A stretch of DNA of 64,000 nucleotides from the NCBI GenBank assembly GCA_026122225.1, contig JANEZZ010003063.1, positions 62,001 to 126,000 of the forward strand, given 5' to 3'. A program made the position numbers and the translations under genes. The notes below the pieces were generated by a model that saw only the letters and a program-made list of their open reading frames with translations, did no database searches and was not told the origin of the DNA. Every line of letters begins with the position of its first letter. Within the stretch, counting starts at the first letter, position 1. Shown one piece after another: positions 1 to 11,563 of the stretch. This DNA comes from Heloderma charlesbogerti. Taxonomy: Eukaryota > Chordata > Lepidosauria > Squamata > Helodermatidae.

Positions 1-3000
1 TGCCTTGGAGAGGCAGCCGAATAGGCTGCAAATGTTGTGGCAAATGTTCAGTCTCTTGGCAACATGTACCAATTCTCCAATATCCACCCTTTTTCCCCCA
101 AAAGATTTGGTCACCTGTGGAAGGTATATTTTTAGATTTGAACTGGGGAAATCACAGTCTTCGGCCTCTGTCTTAGACATGGGAAGATCTATAGTGGTGA
201 CACTTGCATAGTGAGTCAATGAGGAGCCTGCTGTGTTCGGTTCTGGTAGTGTGCTCTGCCTTCCCTGGGACTGAACGCCATCCCCTACAGGTAGCGGAGT
301 TGTATAAGACAGCAGTTACTACTGATGTCAAATGACTTGTCACAGCAGGGTCTTTTGAACTCTAATTCCCCAGTGCTTAGGTACTAGTTGACCACTTCGT
401 CTTAAGTTTTCTGTCTCATTATATGGATGGATACTGTTGAGGAACAGACGTTAGAAATGTTGCTGGATGCTTGGAGCATCTATACTTGAATTATGGGAGG
501 AGAGAATCTTAACTTTATAATTTTGTAGATTGTTAAATGAGAGTGATCTCTTTCCAGGTCGTGAGGTTTCCACCCCATGGAGAGGCTAGGTAGGAAGGTT
601 TGGCTAATGGATTTCTTCCTCCACACAGGGCTAGATAACCCTTAAAAGGATGGGCTTTTCTTGGTGACCTGAAGTACTCGGGAGGGTCTGTCCCTTGCTG
701 CTGAGGGTGAGGGGTGCTTTGAAAACCACTGGGACAATTGTTTTTTGTGCAAGTCAGTATAGCAGGTCTTGGTGGCTAGTATGTAATGCATATGTATGAA
801 CAGGTCCTGTATGCAGCCCGTGGACGTGATTGGAACATGTCTACACTGCAGACATAAACCAGTGTACGGATCTTGTGAAGAGAGGAACAATAGTTATTGG
901 CAGGATGGGGAAATCTTAGGAAATCTTACAGCACCCTCACAAAACTGGAATTCCTTGAGTTCTTTGGGAATGAAATAGAATACGTTTGTGGTGTAAATAT
1001 GTCCTCCCAACAGCTTTAATTGAAAAGCATGTTTGTAATAAGCACAACCAGAATACCATTAGTATGGAGGTCCCCATACTATTTTTCCAGAAACTTTTCC
1101 AGTGCTTTATTTTTCCATGGAAATTTTCCCCCTAAGTTCATGAGTAACAATGAATGGATGCCAATTGCAAATACCATATTAGGCAAGCTTAGCAGTTTCA
1201 AGGTTGTAGGTGAGTGGTTGTCCACATATAATACACAGCTCTTTGTGTTGCTAAAATTTATTAGTGTATCAACCGTTTTCAGTACCTTTGTTTCCTCCCC
1301 TTAAATTTAAACAATGTAAGGGAAATACACACTATTGCCTTTAAATTTTTGCAAGTATTCCAATAAAAAATGTACATCAGAAATACTTGTGGTGCCTCGA
1401 GACAAAAAAATAACACGAGGTACTGTCTTAGCTTTGTTTACTAAATGCAAACAAAATAAACATCCAAAATTAGATTACATTAGGACTTCAGAAAATTGTC
1501 CAACGCAAGGTGAAAGTTTCTGATGCAAACTACCCTAATTTGCAAAGGAAACGTTTCCAATTCAGTGTTTTTCTGGAATTCCACATCACTATTCTTCCTC
1601 TTTTGAACCTTTTCTGAGAGTTGGATCACATCAGGCACTGTGAAATCAATTCAGTCAGTCCAAAGGGGCTTTCCCCCTAAATAGCAGCCTATCCTGCAGC
1701 AGATGTCAAACTGTTTCTAAACTTGGGCTAGTGCAGGCTTTTTGCATGGAGTCTAAAGGCGGAATACTATGCATGTTTAGACAAAAAAGTCCTACAGCTC
1801 CTGGGTGAGGCATGCTGGGTGTTGCAGGGTTTCTCTCTCTCTAAACATGCATAGGATTGTGCCCTAAATTGCTCTTGGGATCCCAGCTCTCTCTAGCCTC
1901 ATACACCGTATATGACAGGACTGCAGAGATTACCCAATAAATACCATGCTATAGGCAAGGGAACTGTACAGCAGCTGTGTCTTAACATGGAAGTTGCTCC
2001 TTTTGCTTGTCTTGGGCAGTAACCTAATGAGAGCGTGTTCACTGACCTCACTGACAGATGAAGAGCATTAGGTTCCTATAATAGGCCGTAATTTGCTGTT
2101 CTGAGAGTGATAGCTCTTTGTTTCCTCCAGCATGATAAGATCCAACTGGGGTGATTTCCAGAGTCTAGTTACCCTGGTGGAGAAACAAAACTACCAGCAA
2201 ACTGTGAAGCTTGAAATTCAAGTAGGCAAAGGTAACATGGAGCTCCAGTGAGCGGCCTGCCTCCCTGGTTCAGAGTGCCACTTTCAAGGCGGTTCAGATT
2301 TCATCCGGAGGAGGTGGCTGCTCGAGAAGAACATTCTGTGGAACTGAGCTGCTGAGGTTGCGAGTGTAGGTATAGCATGGCTAATCTCTCTTGAAAACCT
2401 ACATTTTAAGCTGAATATCTCTGCTAAAGTCTAATAGCAATTTCAGGTGTCTGAATTTTTCCAAAGACCGGGAGTTACGTTTCATTGTATATTCTTCTTA
2501 GCCAGCGTAGGCTGTCTTAGCGGTTTTAACGCTTGTTTTTGTGTGGTCAAGTTACTCATCTTTACATTTGGTTCTTTCTTTTGCGTCCTATTTAAACTTA
2601 ACAGACACTCACATGTTTTCATTCTCTTGCTTCCACTTATCTTTCTACTCTTCCAGTTGCATCCCCCTGCTGCACCTTCTTCTTCTTTGCTGCTCTCTAT
2701 CATTGGAACCTGTTACCTTTTGACATCTATCTGGCGTTAAATCATGGAATAAAAATTAGCTTCTTTACTTCGGCATTTAACTGTCTTGCTCATCTACTTT
2801 GCTCCTTAACATTCCTGCCCATATGTGTCTGCCTTCAACTGTAAGTCTGAGGGCACGGTCTGAATTATAGGTTTGTGTTTACATATAACATTTAGTATTT
2901 GTAGGTGCTTGGGAAATCATCATCATTGAAACCATTGGCATAACTCTTAATCCTCACCCCCACCTCAGATGAATCCTGTTCTCTCTCTCCCTTCCCCCTG

Positions 3001-3059
3001 GTCTCAGTTTAGATTGCAGGCTACTTCGGGTAGGGACTTGTCAGATCTTGCTTATGTTA
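1..3059. other. Presumed MAP4 5' intron or upstream DNA, few repeats
   Basis: Apart from the family B element at 1758 I see no gene or classified repeat. A patch at 2230-2370 has five CpGs in about 120 bases, more than its surroundings; 2600-2700 is pyrimidine-rich. Confidence 0.5.
1758..1866. repeat. Palindromic element, family B (shortened)
   Basis: ACTATGCATGTTTAGACAAA pairs with CTAAACATGCATAGGATTGT; the core CATGCTGGGTGTTGCAGG remains but the centre is shorter than in other copies. Confidence 0.75.
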
Positions 3060-3325
3060 CTCTGTTTAAAAATAAACACCTTTTATTTAATTTATATCAC
3101 ACCCATCCTCCAAGGAGCTCAGGACAGCTTACAGCAGTCTCTCTCTCCCCCCCCCCCCCCCCGGCCCTTATTCTTACAGCAACTTCGTGAGGTAGGTTAG
3201 GCTTACAAGATTGGCCCAAGATTACCCGGTAAGGTTCATGACTGAGTTAGGACCTGAACTTCAGTCTCCTGAGTCCTGATCCAAGACTAGAACCACTGCA
3301 CCACACTGGCTCTCTTTCATTAATA
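3060..3325 (-). mobile_element. MIR-like SINE, antisense
   Basis: Same family, more diverged: TTATATCACACCCATCCTCC, CGTGAGGTAGGTTAGGCTTA and GAACCACTGCACCACACTGG. A run of C at 3147-3162 lies within it. Confidence 0.65.
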
Positions 3326-3934
3326 CCTGCAAGGCGTAGAACAGAACGTATAAGTGACCAGAGCCAGGAAATTATTGTTGATTCCTAAGCATCTGAGTGC
3401 CGGTTATTTTGTTCCTGCCCAAAGGGAATTAGCCCCCCCCATCATAAATGTGTATTTGTGCGTGCATACTTCTCAGTAGCAACTTTGATTCTGTGTTGTT
3501 TACTGTGTTTTCTGTGCTCCTGTCAGTTGCTGTCAGTGTTTCCAGAAATTTGGTACGTCTTAAACAGAAGCAAAATGGAGCTTTGTGAGCTAGTGGGTGG
3601 CGGTAAACAATACTTGACAGCTGCTCTGTGACTGCAGCTAAGTGGCATTGGTAGTTTTCATCAAGGCACAATGTCATTCAAATATGTTAGATCCTTCTGC
3701 TCAATCCAAAATAACTAATGAAGCATAGTGCTAGATGCTCAAGGGTTCCCTTGATGCCCAAGGGACATATTGCATTAGCGTTATCTTTCCTTTCCCACTT
3801 AAACAAATGTGAGGGCTGAACTGGTGGTGTTCAAATGTGAAACTTAGAATTGTATCCTTAATGTGTGTACGAAATTTCATTCTGATATCTCCTTGTCAAA
3901 TGTGGTTATTGCAAGATTGATGGATTGAAAATAT

Positions 3935-4080
3935 TTCTAGGCCACCTTTCAGGGTAGAAGCCTTCCCAAGGTGGCTTACAACAATAAAACAGATTGATAC
4001 TGTAGTAAAACAGGAAAAAAATTCATGAAAACAATAAACACCAGCACTTATAAACAAATAAATATTATAAGTCAATTTGA
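3935..4080 (-). mobile_element. L2-type LINE 3' end
   Basis: Minus-strand 3' UTR: the plus strand shows GGCCACCTTTCAGGG and AAGGTGGCTTACAACAATAA followed by A-rich sequence, the inverse of the standard L2 terminus. Confidence 0.55.
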
Positions 4081-4744
4081 GAGTCTGAAGATACGTGGCT
4101 ATTGCAACGGTCTAAATTTTTTCTTAAAGGATTTTTTTTCTTGAAAACTTGATATCTCAAGGATTTGAATACTTTACCTTGCATCATTCTTTTCTTGAAC
4201 TACGCTTACAGCTTATGCTTTCTGCTATGCTGGATGGCAGATACAAATGTCTCGCAATAGATTGGTATTTGTAATCTGAATCAGAGAATGTAGTTTATTA
4301 TGTACTGAAATGCCCCTGATACAATGGACGAAGGAAAACATTCTTGATAAATGTTTTGTTTAAATTAACTTGTTGTGATCAAGAAATTATATGTTTTTAG
4401 CAGACGATTCTCACCCTTTTGTGTCTTATAGAGCACCTCTGTATGCTTTAGCTGCAAGGAAACTGGGCAAAAGAAATGGAGAGGATCAGGGTAGTCTGTA
4501 TAGGGGGCACCTGATAATAGACTTGTTAATATGTCAGTATTCTATTGTACTGGGTAAAAAAAAAGTTCAGTTTTTATTTTTATTTCATTGCAATGTGTTT
4601 AATGGAAATTCTTTATGGAAACTCTACCAGGATGTTGTCACTGCCAAGGGCTAGTACAATAAAGTTGATGATGATAAACTTGAAAGCAAATGGAGTACCA
4701 GTTCGGTGGGTTAAACTGAAGTCCTCATTTTGCTCAGTGACCCA

Positions 4745-4872
4745 AGGCACAGTCCTATGCCTGTTTAGACAGAAAAAAGTCCTACAATTCCTAGCATTCC
4801 CTAGCCATCCTGGCTAGGGAATGCTGGGAATTGTAGGACCTTTTTCTGTCTAAACAGGCAGGACTGTGCCCT
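4745..4872. repeat. Palindromic element, family B (near-perfect hairpin)
   Basis: The left arm from GGCACAGTCC through CTGTTTAGACAGAAAAAAGT and CCTACAATTCCTAGCATTCC pairs with the right arm over about 62 bases, with two mismatches and a 2-base gap by eye; the loop is only a few bases. A transcript through it would fold into one long hairpin. Confidence 0.85.
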
Positions 4873-4875
4873 TAC

Positions 4876-4968
4876 TGTACATTCCTGAGTAGACATGCGT
4901 AGAAGTATGTTCCACTGAGTTTGATGGTGCTTATTCCAGGTAAGTGTGCACAGGATTGCAGCTTTAGT
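4876..4968. repeat. Palindromic element, family C, next to a family B copy
   Basis: CCTGAGTAGACATGCGTAGA and CCACTGAGTTTGATGGTGCT then AAGTGTGCACAGGATTGCAG follow the family C order, beginning within a few bases of the end of the family B hairpin. Confidence 0.55.
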
Positions 4969-5744
4969 TACTAAGAATAAGACGAACTATCTAAATAGAA
5001 CTTATTCATTTAATTGGCAGATTTTGCCAGAAATTGGAAGAAAACGTCTAATCTTATGCATGTATGTGGCTCCCTCAAAATTGGTTTCAAAGCAAATATG
5101 CCACTATGTGATGACAGCTCTGCTTAAATGATAAAACTGGATTTTGCACTCTTGTTTAGAAGGCTGTTGGTTTATTCAGTTATGGGATGTTGGTCTGAAT
5201 TGTAGTAGATCTGCACAGTGGCATGGGTTTCTATTTTGGGGTTTGGATTGGGTTACAGCAAAACCCTGTGGTGCAATGGTTCTGTCAGTCCTGGCGGAAT
5301 AGCAGGGCTTGAGTGACTTCAGCCTCCCTAACTTGGTATGGTTAGAGTCAATTGCAGTTGAGACTGTTAGGGGTAGTTTGCACTGTGAAAAAAGAAAAAA
5401 AAATCCTGAATTTAAGCTCTTTTTTAGATATTAAAAAAAATTAAATTAAATATGAAGTCCGCAGGCAATGCCAGGTTGTGGAACCATGACCTGCTGATCT
5501 GGCAATGTAATGATCAAATTAAGCCCTAAGTAAGATCAAGGAGAAGATGTAAAGTGAAATTAAAGTTAGGTAGGAATGTGTGTGTGTCTGTGTTTGTAAC
5601 TTCCCTCTGTATTTGGCCTAAATGTTGTGTTCTGCTTTTTAATGATACTAATGACGTTATTCTGGATGTGATTATTTTGAAATAGCTAGTCTGCCTGCAC
5701 CACCGACTTGTACTCTGTAAGTCAGAAAGATAATAATTGTGGTA

Positions 5745-6225
5745 ATTAAAAAATAGATATTTTTAGTCTGCTTTGTAATTTAAAAAATTGTCAAAATGGG
5801 TAACAAATGGTAAAGACAACAACTTAACAAAACACCTAAAACAATACTTAACACATAACAAAAGCAGCTGAATGAGACAAGCTAAGAAACTGAAACATTG
5901 CAGCAGCATAAAAATGCAGTACTTAGTGAAATAGTGGAATACCTTAGCTCAGTATAAAACCAACTAAGATGCCTGGACAATGTTTTGACTTGGTGTGTAA
6001 AACTGAATAGTGCGGGAGCCAGATGGGTCACCCTGGGAAGGGCATTCTGTAATTGGGGTGTGCCACAACCAAAATGGACCTTCTGCTTACTATCCGCCTT
6101 TCCTCTAAAGGTAGGGACCCGTGGAGAAGGGCATCTGATAGAGATCTTAATTCTCAGGCAGGTTTGTATGGGAGCAGCCAGTTCTTCAGTTCCACCTCAG
6201 GCCTCTGATCTGTCTGAGCAATAAA
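5745..6225 (-). mobile_element. L2-type LINE 3' region, antisense
   Basis: The right part (GGAAGGGCATTCTGTAATTGG, CAGGCAGGTTTGTATGGG) matches the same segment in the L2 copy at 19430-19580. The left part is the A/T-rich 3' UTR. No coding capacity. Confidence 0.55.
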
Positions 6226-6469
6226 AAAGAGGTCAGTGGTGGCAGCTGAGCCCCAGATTTAGGGACTTACTGAGATGGTTTCCCCTAACCCTTGGCCACT
6301 GTTGAAGAACTAGTTGCATACAAACCTGAGTGGAGCAGGGAGAGAATGCTATGGGACCAGCCTGAGTTTGAAACCCTTCTGCAGGGGACATTGTGGTCAG
6401 AATGATGGCCAAGTTGAAGGAGAGAAGACAAGGTTTGATAAAAGGGACTAGTGAGATTCAAAGCAGGCT

Positions 6470-6778
6470 CCAGAAGCACCAAACAGATGAGGCTATCATG
6501 GTCTTTGGATGATTTTAAAAGGGGATTGGACACGTTCATGAAGGGTAAAGCCAACAATGGCTAGTAGTCCTGATAGCTATATGCTACCTTCAGTATCAGA
6601 GGGAGTATGCCTGTGTACACCAGTTGATGGGGAACAGGTGGGAGGGTGCCGTTGTACTCTTGTCCTGCTTGTGGGCTTCCCATGGACAGCTGGTTGGCCA
6701 CTGTGTGAACAGAATGCTGGAGTAGATAGACCCTTGATCTGATCCAGCATCGCTCTTATGTTCTTATATCTTTAAGCC
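6470..6778 (+). mobile_element. L3/CR1-like LINE 3' end, sense
   Basis: TTAAAAGGGGATTGGACACG leads through AACAATGGCTAGTAGTCCTG to TGATCTGATCCAGCATCGCT and TTATGTTCTTAT: a standard L3-like 3' terminus. Confidence 0.75.
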
Positions 6779-6937
6779 TCTTGGAAAGAGGAGCTGATTT
6801 GTAAAGAGGGAAGTAGTGGGGCAGCAGGCTGTTCAAGCATAAGGATCACAAGGAAGATAGTATGTGTGTGTGTCTATGAGAAGGAGAGAGAGGTGGGACC
6901 TGGAAGGCAGGATGGGGTTTCTCTGTGACACTGTAGA

Positions 6938-7022
6938 TCAGCTTTCTCTAATCATGGCTGTGTGGGGCATGCTGGGAGTTGTAATCCAACACATCTGGAG
7001 GGCACCAGGTCAGGACAGGCTG
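6938..7022. repeat. Palindromic element, family A (degraded)
   Basis: The right arm GGGAGTTGTAATCCAACACA then TCTGGAGGGCACCAGG is clear; the left arm is mostly lost. Confidence 0.55.
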
Positions 7023-7040
7023 ATATAGATCCTGACCAAC

Positions 7041-7180
7041 TTAGGTTGCAATTCTATGCATGTTTAGACAGAAAACATGCCTACAACTCCCAGCATCCTC
7101 TCAGCCAACCATACTGAGTGTCGTATGCTGGGAATTGTAGGACTTTTTTCATCTAAACATGCATAGAATTGTGTCCTTAG
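7041..7180. repeat. Palindromic element, family B
   Basis: TTCTATGCATGTTTAGACAG pairs with TCTAAACATGCATAGAATTG; inner arms CTACAACTCCCAGCAT and ATGCTGGGAATTGTAG also pair. Confidence 0.8.
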
Positions 7181-7424
7181 TCTTCGTCTGACATAAAATA
7201 GCTGTGGTGTTATGTAACCTTACTGATTCATGGGAGGTGTGTTTTCTTTCTAGTTGGTGATTTTTAGACAGTGTTCACACGGGACATGAAAGTAGTTCTT
7301 TTGGAAGCAATCCACCAATGTGTAATGCCATATTTCCTGCTTTCCCATCCCATGATTTTGTTGAAATCTTGAGGAATTAAGGTTTTGTTCTTGTTTTATT
7401 TTTAAAAGGTCACCCTCCATTTAA

Positions 7425-7960
7425 TAATAATTTACATTTCTATACTGCCCAATAGCCAAAGCTCTCTGGGGGATGTACAAAAGATTAAACCCTTAAATAC
7501 AATATAAAACATAATATAAAAACTATTTACAGAACAATTTAAAGCCCAACAATAAAAATCCCAGGCCAGTTAATACCTTATCATATGCTGTCAAATGCCT
7601 GGGAGTAAAGGAAAATCTTAACCTGGCACCGAAAGGATGAAAATGTTGGCACCAGGCAGACCTCATTGGAGAAAGTGCTCCACACTCAGGCCACCACAGA
7701 GAAGGCACTCTCCCTTGTTGCCACTCTCTGAACCTCCCTTGGAGGAGGCACCTGGAGGAGCGCCTCAGTTGACAGTCGTAGTATATGGGGGTATATTCAT
7801 ATTGGGAGAGGTGCTCTGTCAGGTATTTTGGTCCTGAGCCGTGTAGAGCTTTGTAGGTCATAACCAGCACCTTGAGTTGGGCTTGGAAACATAGATGCAG
7901 CCAGTGCAAACAGGCTAGAATGGGTGTTATAAATTCAGACCTTCTGGTCTCCACAGTCAG
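7425..7960 (-). mobile_element. L2-type LINE C-terminal and 3' UTR, antisense
   Basis: The minus strand encodes the L2 tail segment LKVLVMTYKALHGSGPKYL, near 7880-7820, then a decayed C-terminus. The plus strand begins with TTTACATTTCTATACTGCCC and AGCTCTCTGGG, the inverted L2 3' terminus. Confidence 0.7.
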
Positions 7961-8142
7961 TCTGCCTGCTGTATTTTGTGCAAGCTGCAGCGTCTGAAGA
8001 GCAGCCTTGAAGGGTTTAAAAAATAGAGGCAGTTCCCTCCATAGCTTTTAAGATAGAAAAGCATTTAAACCTGTGGACAGTGTTTGCTAAAGTCCTGGAA
8101 ACCTGTAGTACTGAGGATGTGCACATAGGGATGGCTATAGCT

Positions 8143-8275
8143 CAGGGATGGGCAACTTGTGGTCTTCTAAGTTTTGGCCTACAGTTCCCATCAGCCCTCA
8201 CCATTGGCTGTGCTGGCTAGAGTTGATGGTAGCTGTAGGTCAAAATATCTGGAAGGCCACAAGTTGCCCACCCTG
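8143..8275. repeat. Palindromic element, family A-related
   Basis: CAGGGATGGGCAACTTGTGG pairs with CCACAAGTTGCCCACCCTG at the right end. Internal CTACAGTTCCCATCAGCCCT resembles the family A core. The flanks CTATAGCT and CTATATAG agree at five of eight positions, which is suggestive of an 8-bp target duplication but not decisive. Confidence 0.75.
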
Positions 8276-8530
8276 CTATATAGATGGTTGGGCTGAACTT
8301 TCACACATCCTTTTTTCTTTTCTTTTTTCACTGAACTTAATAATGGAGTGTGCATGTGTGAAATCACATTGAAAAGATGCAGCACCCAAAATGTGTTGCA
8401 TTAACTCTTTCATTTGGGTTTGTGCAGTGTAATTAACCAGGGAAGGATTACAGAGCTTTCTAATCTGATGCTTAGAAAGATGTATACAAGAATATGTAAA
8501 CTTGCCCTAGGTCAAAAGTCCAGGCTTTTG

Positions 8531-8579
<49 letters not shown>

Positions 8580-8610
8580 GGAGGGAGGGAGGGAGGGAGG
8601 GAGGGAGAGG
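8531..8610 (+). repeat. (TG)n then (GAGG)n microsatellite
   Basis: About 18 TG units followed by GAGA and about eight GGGA units. Confidence 0.95.
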
Positions 8611-8827
8611 TGAATTTCCAGGGCACCAATTTCTGTCTTTGTAACGGCAATTTTGACTTGGAAATTTTCACCATGACGCTCTCATTGCTATGTCAATCTA
8701 GGAGAGAATTAGAAATCTTATACTCTTTAACATACCAGTTTAGGTAGGTCACAGAGAAGTATATCATCTCCTTTTAGGTCATCTGTGCAGTATTATCCAA
8801 GGTAGATGATGCTTGAAAAATGGTCAT

Positions 8828-8898
8828 AGACCATAGAATCATAGGGTTGGAAGGGGCCTACAAGACCATCGAGTCCAACCCCCTGCTCAGTGCAGGAA
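8828..8898 (-). mobile_element. CR1-type 3'-terminal stub
   Basis: CATAGAATCATAGGGTTGG, then GAGTCCAACCCCCTGCTCAG: the last ~70 bases of a CR1 copy, inverted. Confidence 0.8.
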
Positions 8899-9239
8899 GT
8901 CTGTAAACATTTGTGACTTGCAGCCTAATCTTAACCATGATTATGTGGGAATTAAGCCCAGTTGAAATACAGAGTACTTCAATAATGCATGCTCAGGACT
9001 GCATCTTGTTATGGAACATTCACTTTGTTGACACAAGGGAATTAATGGCAAAAGCCACACTTGCCTTGAGAGATATTATTCAGGGTCTAGGGAATCCTTT
9101 TTTCCTGTAAGCATGTCTAAGGATGTTCCTTGTTTTGCACCTCTGCATTCACGTGCTTGGATTTAAAAAAAAAGAAAAAGAGCAATCTGAGTTTCAGCAT
9201 GAGAGACCCTGATCATGTGTGATGCTCTCTGGCCCTGAG

Positions 9240-9392
9240 CACAGGGCATAGGAAGCTACCTTATATGAAGTCAAACCACTTGTCTGCTGAGCTGACTATT
9301 GTCTTCAGTGACTGGCAGTTGCTCTCCATGCTTTCAGACAGGAGCCTTGCAAAGCAGGGGCTCTGCCACTGAGCTACAGCTCTCCTCCCCAA
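9240..9392 (-). mobile_element. tRNA-derived SINE, antisense
   Basis: GGAAGCTACCTTATATGAAG, then TTGTCTTCAGTGACTGGCAG and GCTCTGCCACTGAGCTACAG (inverted A box). The B-box part appears degraded. Confidence 0.65.
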
Positions 9393-9504
9393 CCCATCTT
9401 GCAAGCTGGCTGGAGCCATAAATGGAGGGTCCGTAAAATGACCTAATTTGTGCAACAGAACTTCTGAAGGGTAGAAGCAAAGTGGTGGAAGGCTGTTGTT
9501 GTTG

Positions 9505-9566
9505 TTGTTGTTATTTACATTTCTATACCACCCCATAGCCGAAGCTCTCTGAGTGGTTTACAGAAG
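9505..9566 (-). mobile_element. L2-type 3'-terminal stub with TTG repeat
   Basis: ATTTACATTTCTATACCACC followed by GAAGCTCTCTGAGTGG is an inverted L2 end. It abuts a (TTG)5 repeat at 9497-9511, which is the CAA-type tail seen on the other strand. Confidence 0.55.
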
Positions 9567-10097
9567 TTAACATGTATTGTGACACTAAATGTCCTGACGT
9601 GCCCTTTCTTCCCATGGCAGGCTATTGTGTGTTTGTTTCTACAGGTTAAGCAGTTATGTGTCTCCTTTTCCTTATCTATTCCCAAGGCAGTGAATGCTCT
9701 GTAATCTCAAAAGAAAAATATATCTAAATTTTGCAGAAAGAAAAATTATAATTTTTTAACTGTAAGAACTATTGAAGTAAGCAGTTGGTTACAGGGAGCA
9801 AAGAGTTAGTCAGGCTACTACAGCCATGTCCCAGGTCTCACCAGGTTCTTTTTTTACTCAGGCTTTTAAAATCAGGCTTACAAAATGCTTTTATTTTTTA
9901 CATTCATTCCTATCTTTCCATAATGGCCAGAAACATATGAAAACAGTCCTGCAGACCTGGGATGATTTTGTAACATAAAAAACATGCCTTTGTCACTGAG
10001 GGCAGAGCATGGCTGAACATGGTAGTCCTCTGTTAACTGCTGTGCCCCCCCCCCCGCCAGGCCAATATAGAATTGAACTTGTCCTATGTTTCTGTGT

Positions 10098-10241
10098 CAG
10101 CCTTCCCCAACCTGGTGCCCTCCAGATGTCTTGGCCTACAGTTCCCTTCATCCTTAGCCAGTGTGGCCATTGGTCATGCTGGCGGGGGATGATGGGAGTT
10201 GTAGGCAACATATCTGGTGGGTGCCAGCTTGGGGAAGGCTG
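10098..10241. repeat. Palindromic element, family A (complete)
   Basis: Ends CAGCCTTCCCCAACCTGGTG and its complement at TTGGGGAAGGCTG form an inverted repeat over most of 144 bases, with the core GGGATGATGGGAGTTGTAGG. It is a foldback, MITE-like element; no coding capacity. Confidence 0.75.
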
Positions 10242-11554
10242 CTGAATGCCTTAGTCGTGTTCCTTCTCCAGCTCCTTGCTCCATGTCATTGCCTCCTGCT
10301 GGAGTGGTAGCATACATTATAATGATGTCTGGGCACAGGCTAAGTTCACCTAAATGTTACGAGAGGGGAGGGAGTATGGGACGTTGTAGCACATAACTCT
10401 TCACTGAGCAATGCCCCCTTCCTAGCAGGAGTCCCATGCGTTATGTGGTCCATGAACTCAAGAGGGGATGGAGTAGCTCCAGTGAAGTTCTTGTATTGGA
10501 GCCAGTTGGGAATAGATGTGTCTACTCCTACAATCCTTGCTACTCTGTTTCTCCCTGAAGGGAGTTAATATGTGTTCAGTTTTTTCTTTTCTTTTTACAG
10601 AACCTCTACATTCATGAGAACCTAGGCTGATGGGGGATGTGAGCCGTGAGAGTCTTTCTGTCTTTCCCCAAATATTCCCTGAAGTCATTGCTGGACATCA
10701 TTCAGTTAGCCTGGCAGTAGAAGCCTTTAGCCATTATAAACTAGGGCCATGATTTACCTCTTTAGCTTCACTTTAGCAACAAGGGATTGTTTAATTTTAC
10801 CAAATTAGCAGTTAAGGGAGATTCTTGGAGCATGTTTCAAAAGTGGTTGGAATCAGTTCTTAAGGAACAGTCTTGCTCACTCAACCTTGGGCTGCATACA
10901 TTCCCAAACGCTCCCCCTCTTGGCAGTGTCTTTGGCAGAGCTGAGTGCCTTTCAGCTTGCAGTATAAATGCCTGGATTGGCTGCCTCTCAGGCTGTGTCT
11001 CCCCCCCCCCCCCCAGCCTGCTGCTTTGTATTCTGCAGTTTGTAGTTGGCCTGTCTCAGAGTCCATTTTTTGTTGGGTGAGCGTTTCAGGTTCAGCAAAA
11101 GGTTGCGAGCTGTATAACTCCACCCTCGTGTTGGTAAACAGTATGACACAAGATGCTGCTCTGCCCTCCCGAATCCCTGTGGAACTTGGTGCTGATAAGG
11201 CAGAAAACCTTTTCTGGAGGGCATGGGATGAGGGTTCATTCAGGATGCCAGGCCAGATGTGATGGGTCTCTCCTTTCTGCAGGCAGGGTAATGAAGGTTG
11301 GCTGTTAAACTCAATTAGCATTCAGTGTTTGGATGGCTTTGTGGGAAAATAGCCAGGTGGACCTTTCAGCAGTTTTCAATATCATTGACCATAGTATCCT
11401 TATGGATTGCGTGGCCTGGCTGAATTTAGCAGGCATGGTGTTACAATGACTCTCACCTTACTTGGTTGGCCAGTTTCAGAAGGTGGTGCTGGGGGACTTC
11501 TGATCTTCCCTTGGCCTTTGCCCTGTGAGGCACTGCAAGGTTTTACCTTGTCCC

Positions 11555-11563
11555 CCATGCTAT
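11555..11563 (+). repeat. Left target-site duplication of the SINE
   Basis: CCATGCTAT, repeated exactly at 11911-11919 after the SINE tail. Confidence 0.8.

Noticed and set aside
8535..8747. ORF beginning with alternating cysteine/valine
   Set aside because: It is the translation of a (TG)n microsatellite.
10881..11321. 146-codon minus-strand ORF
   Set aside because: Contains a poly-glycine from a C run and overlaps equally long frames on the other strand; no family features.
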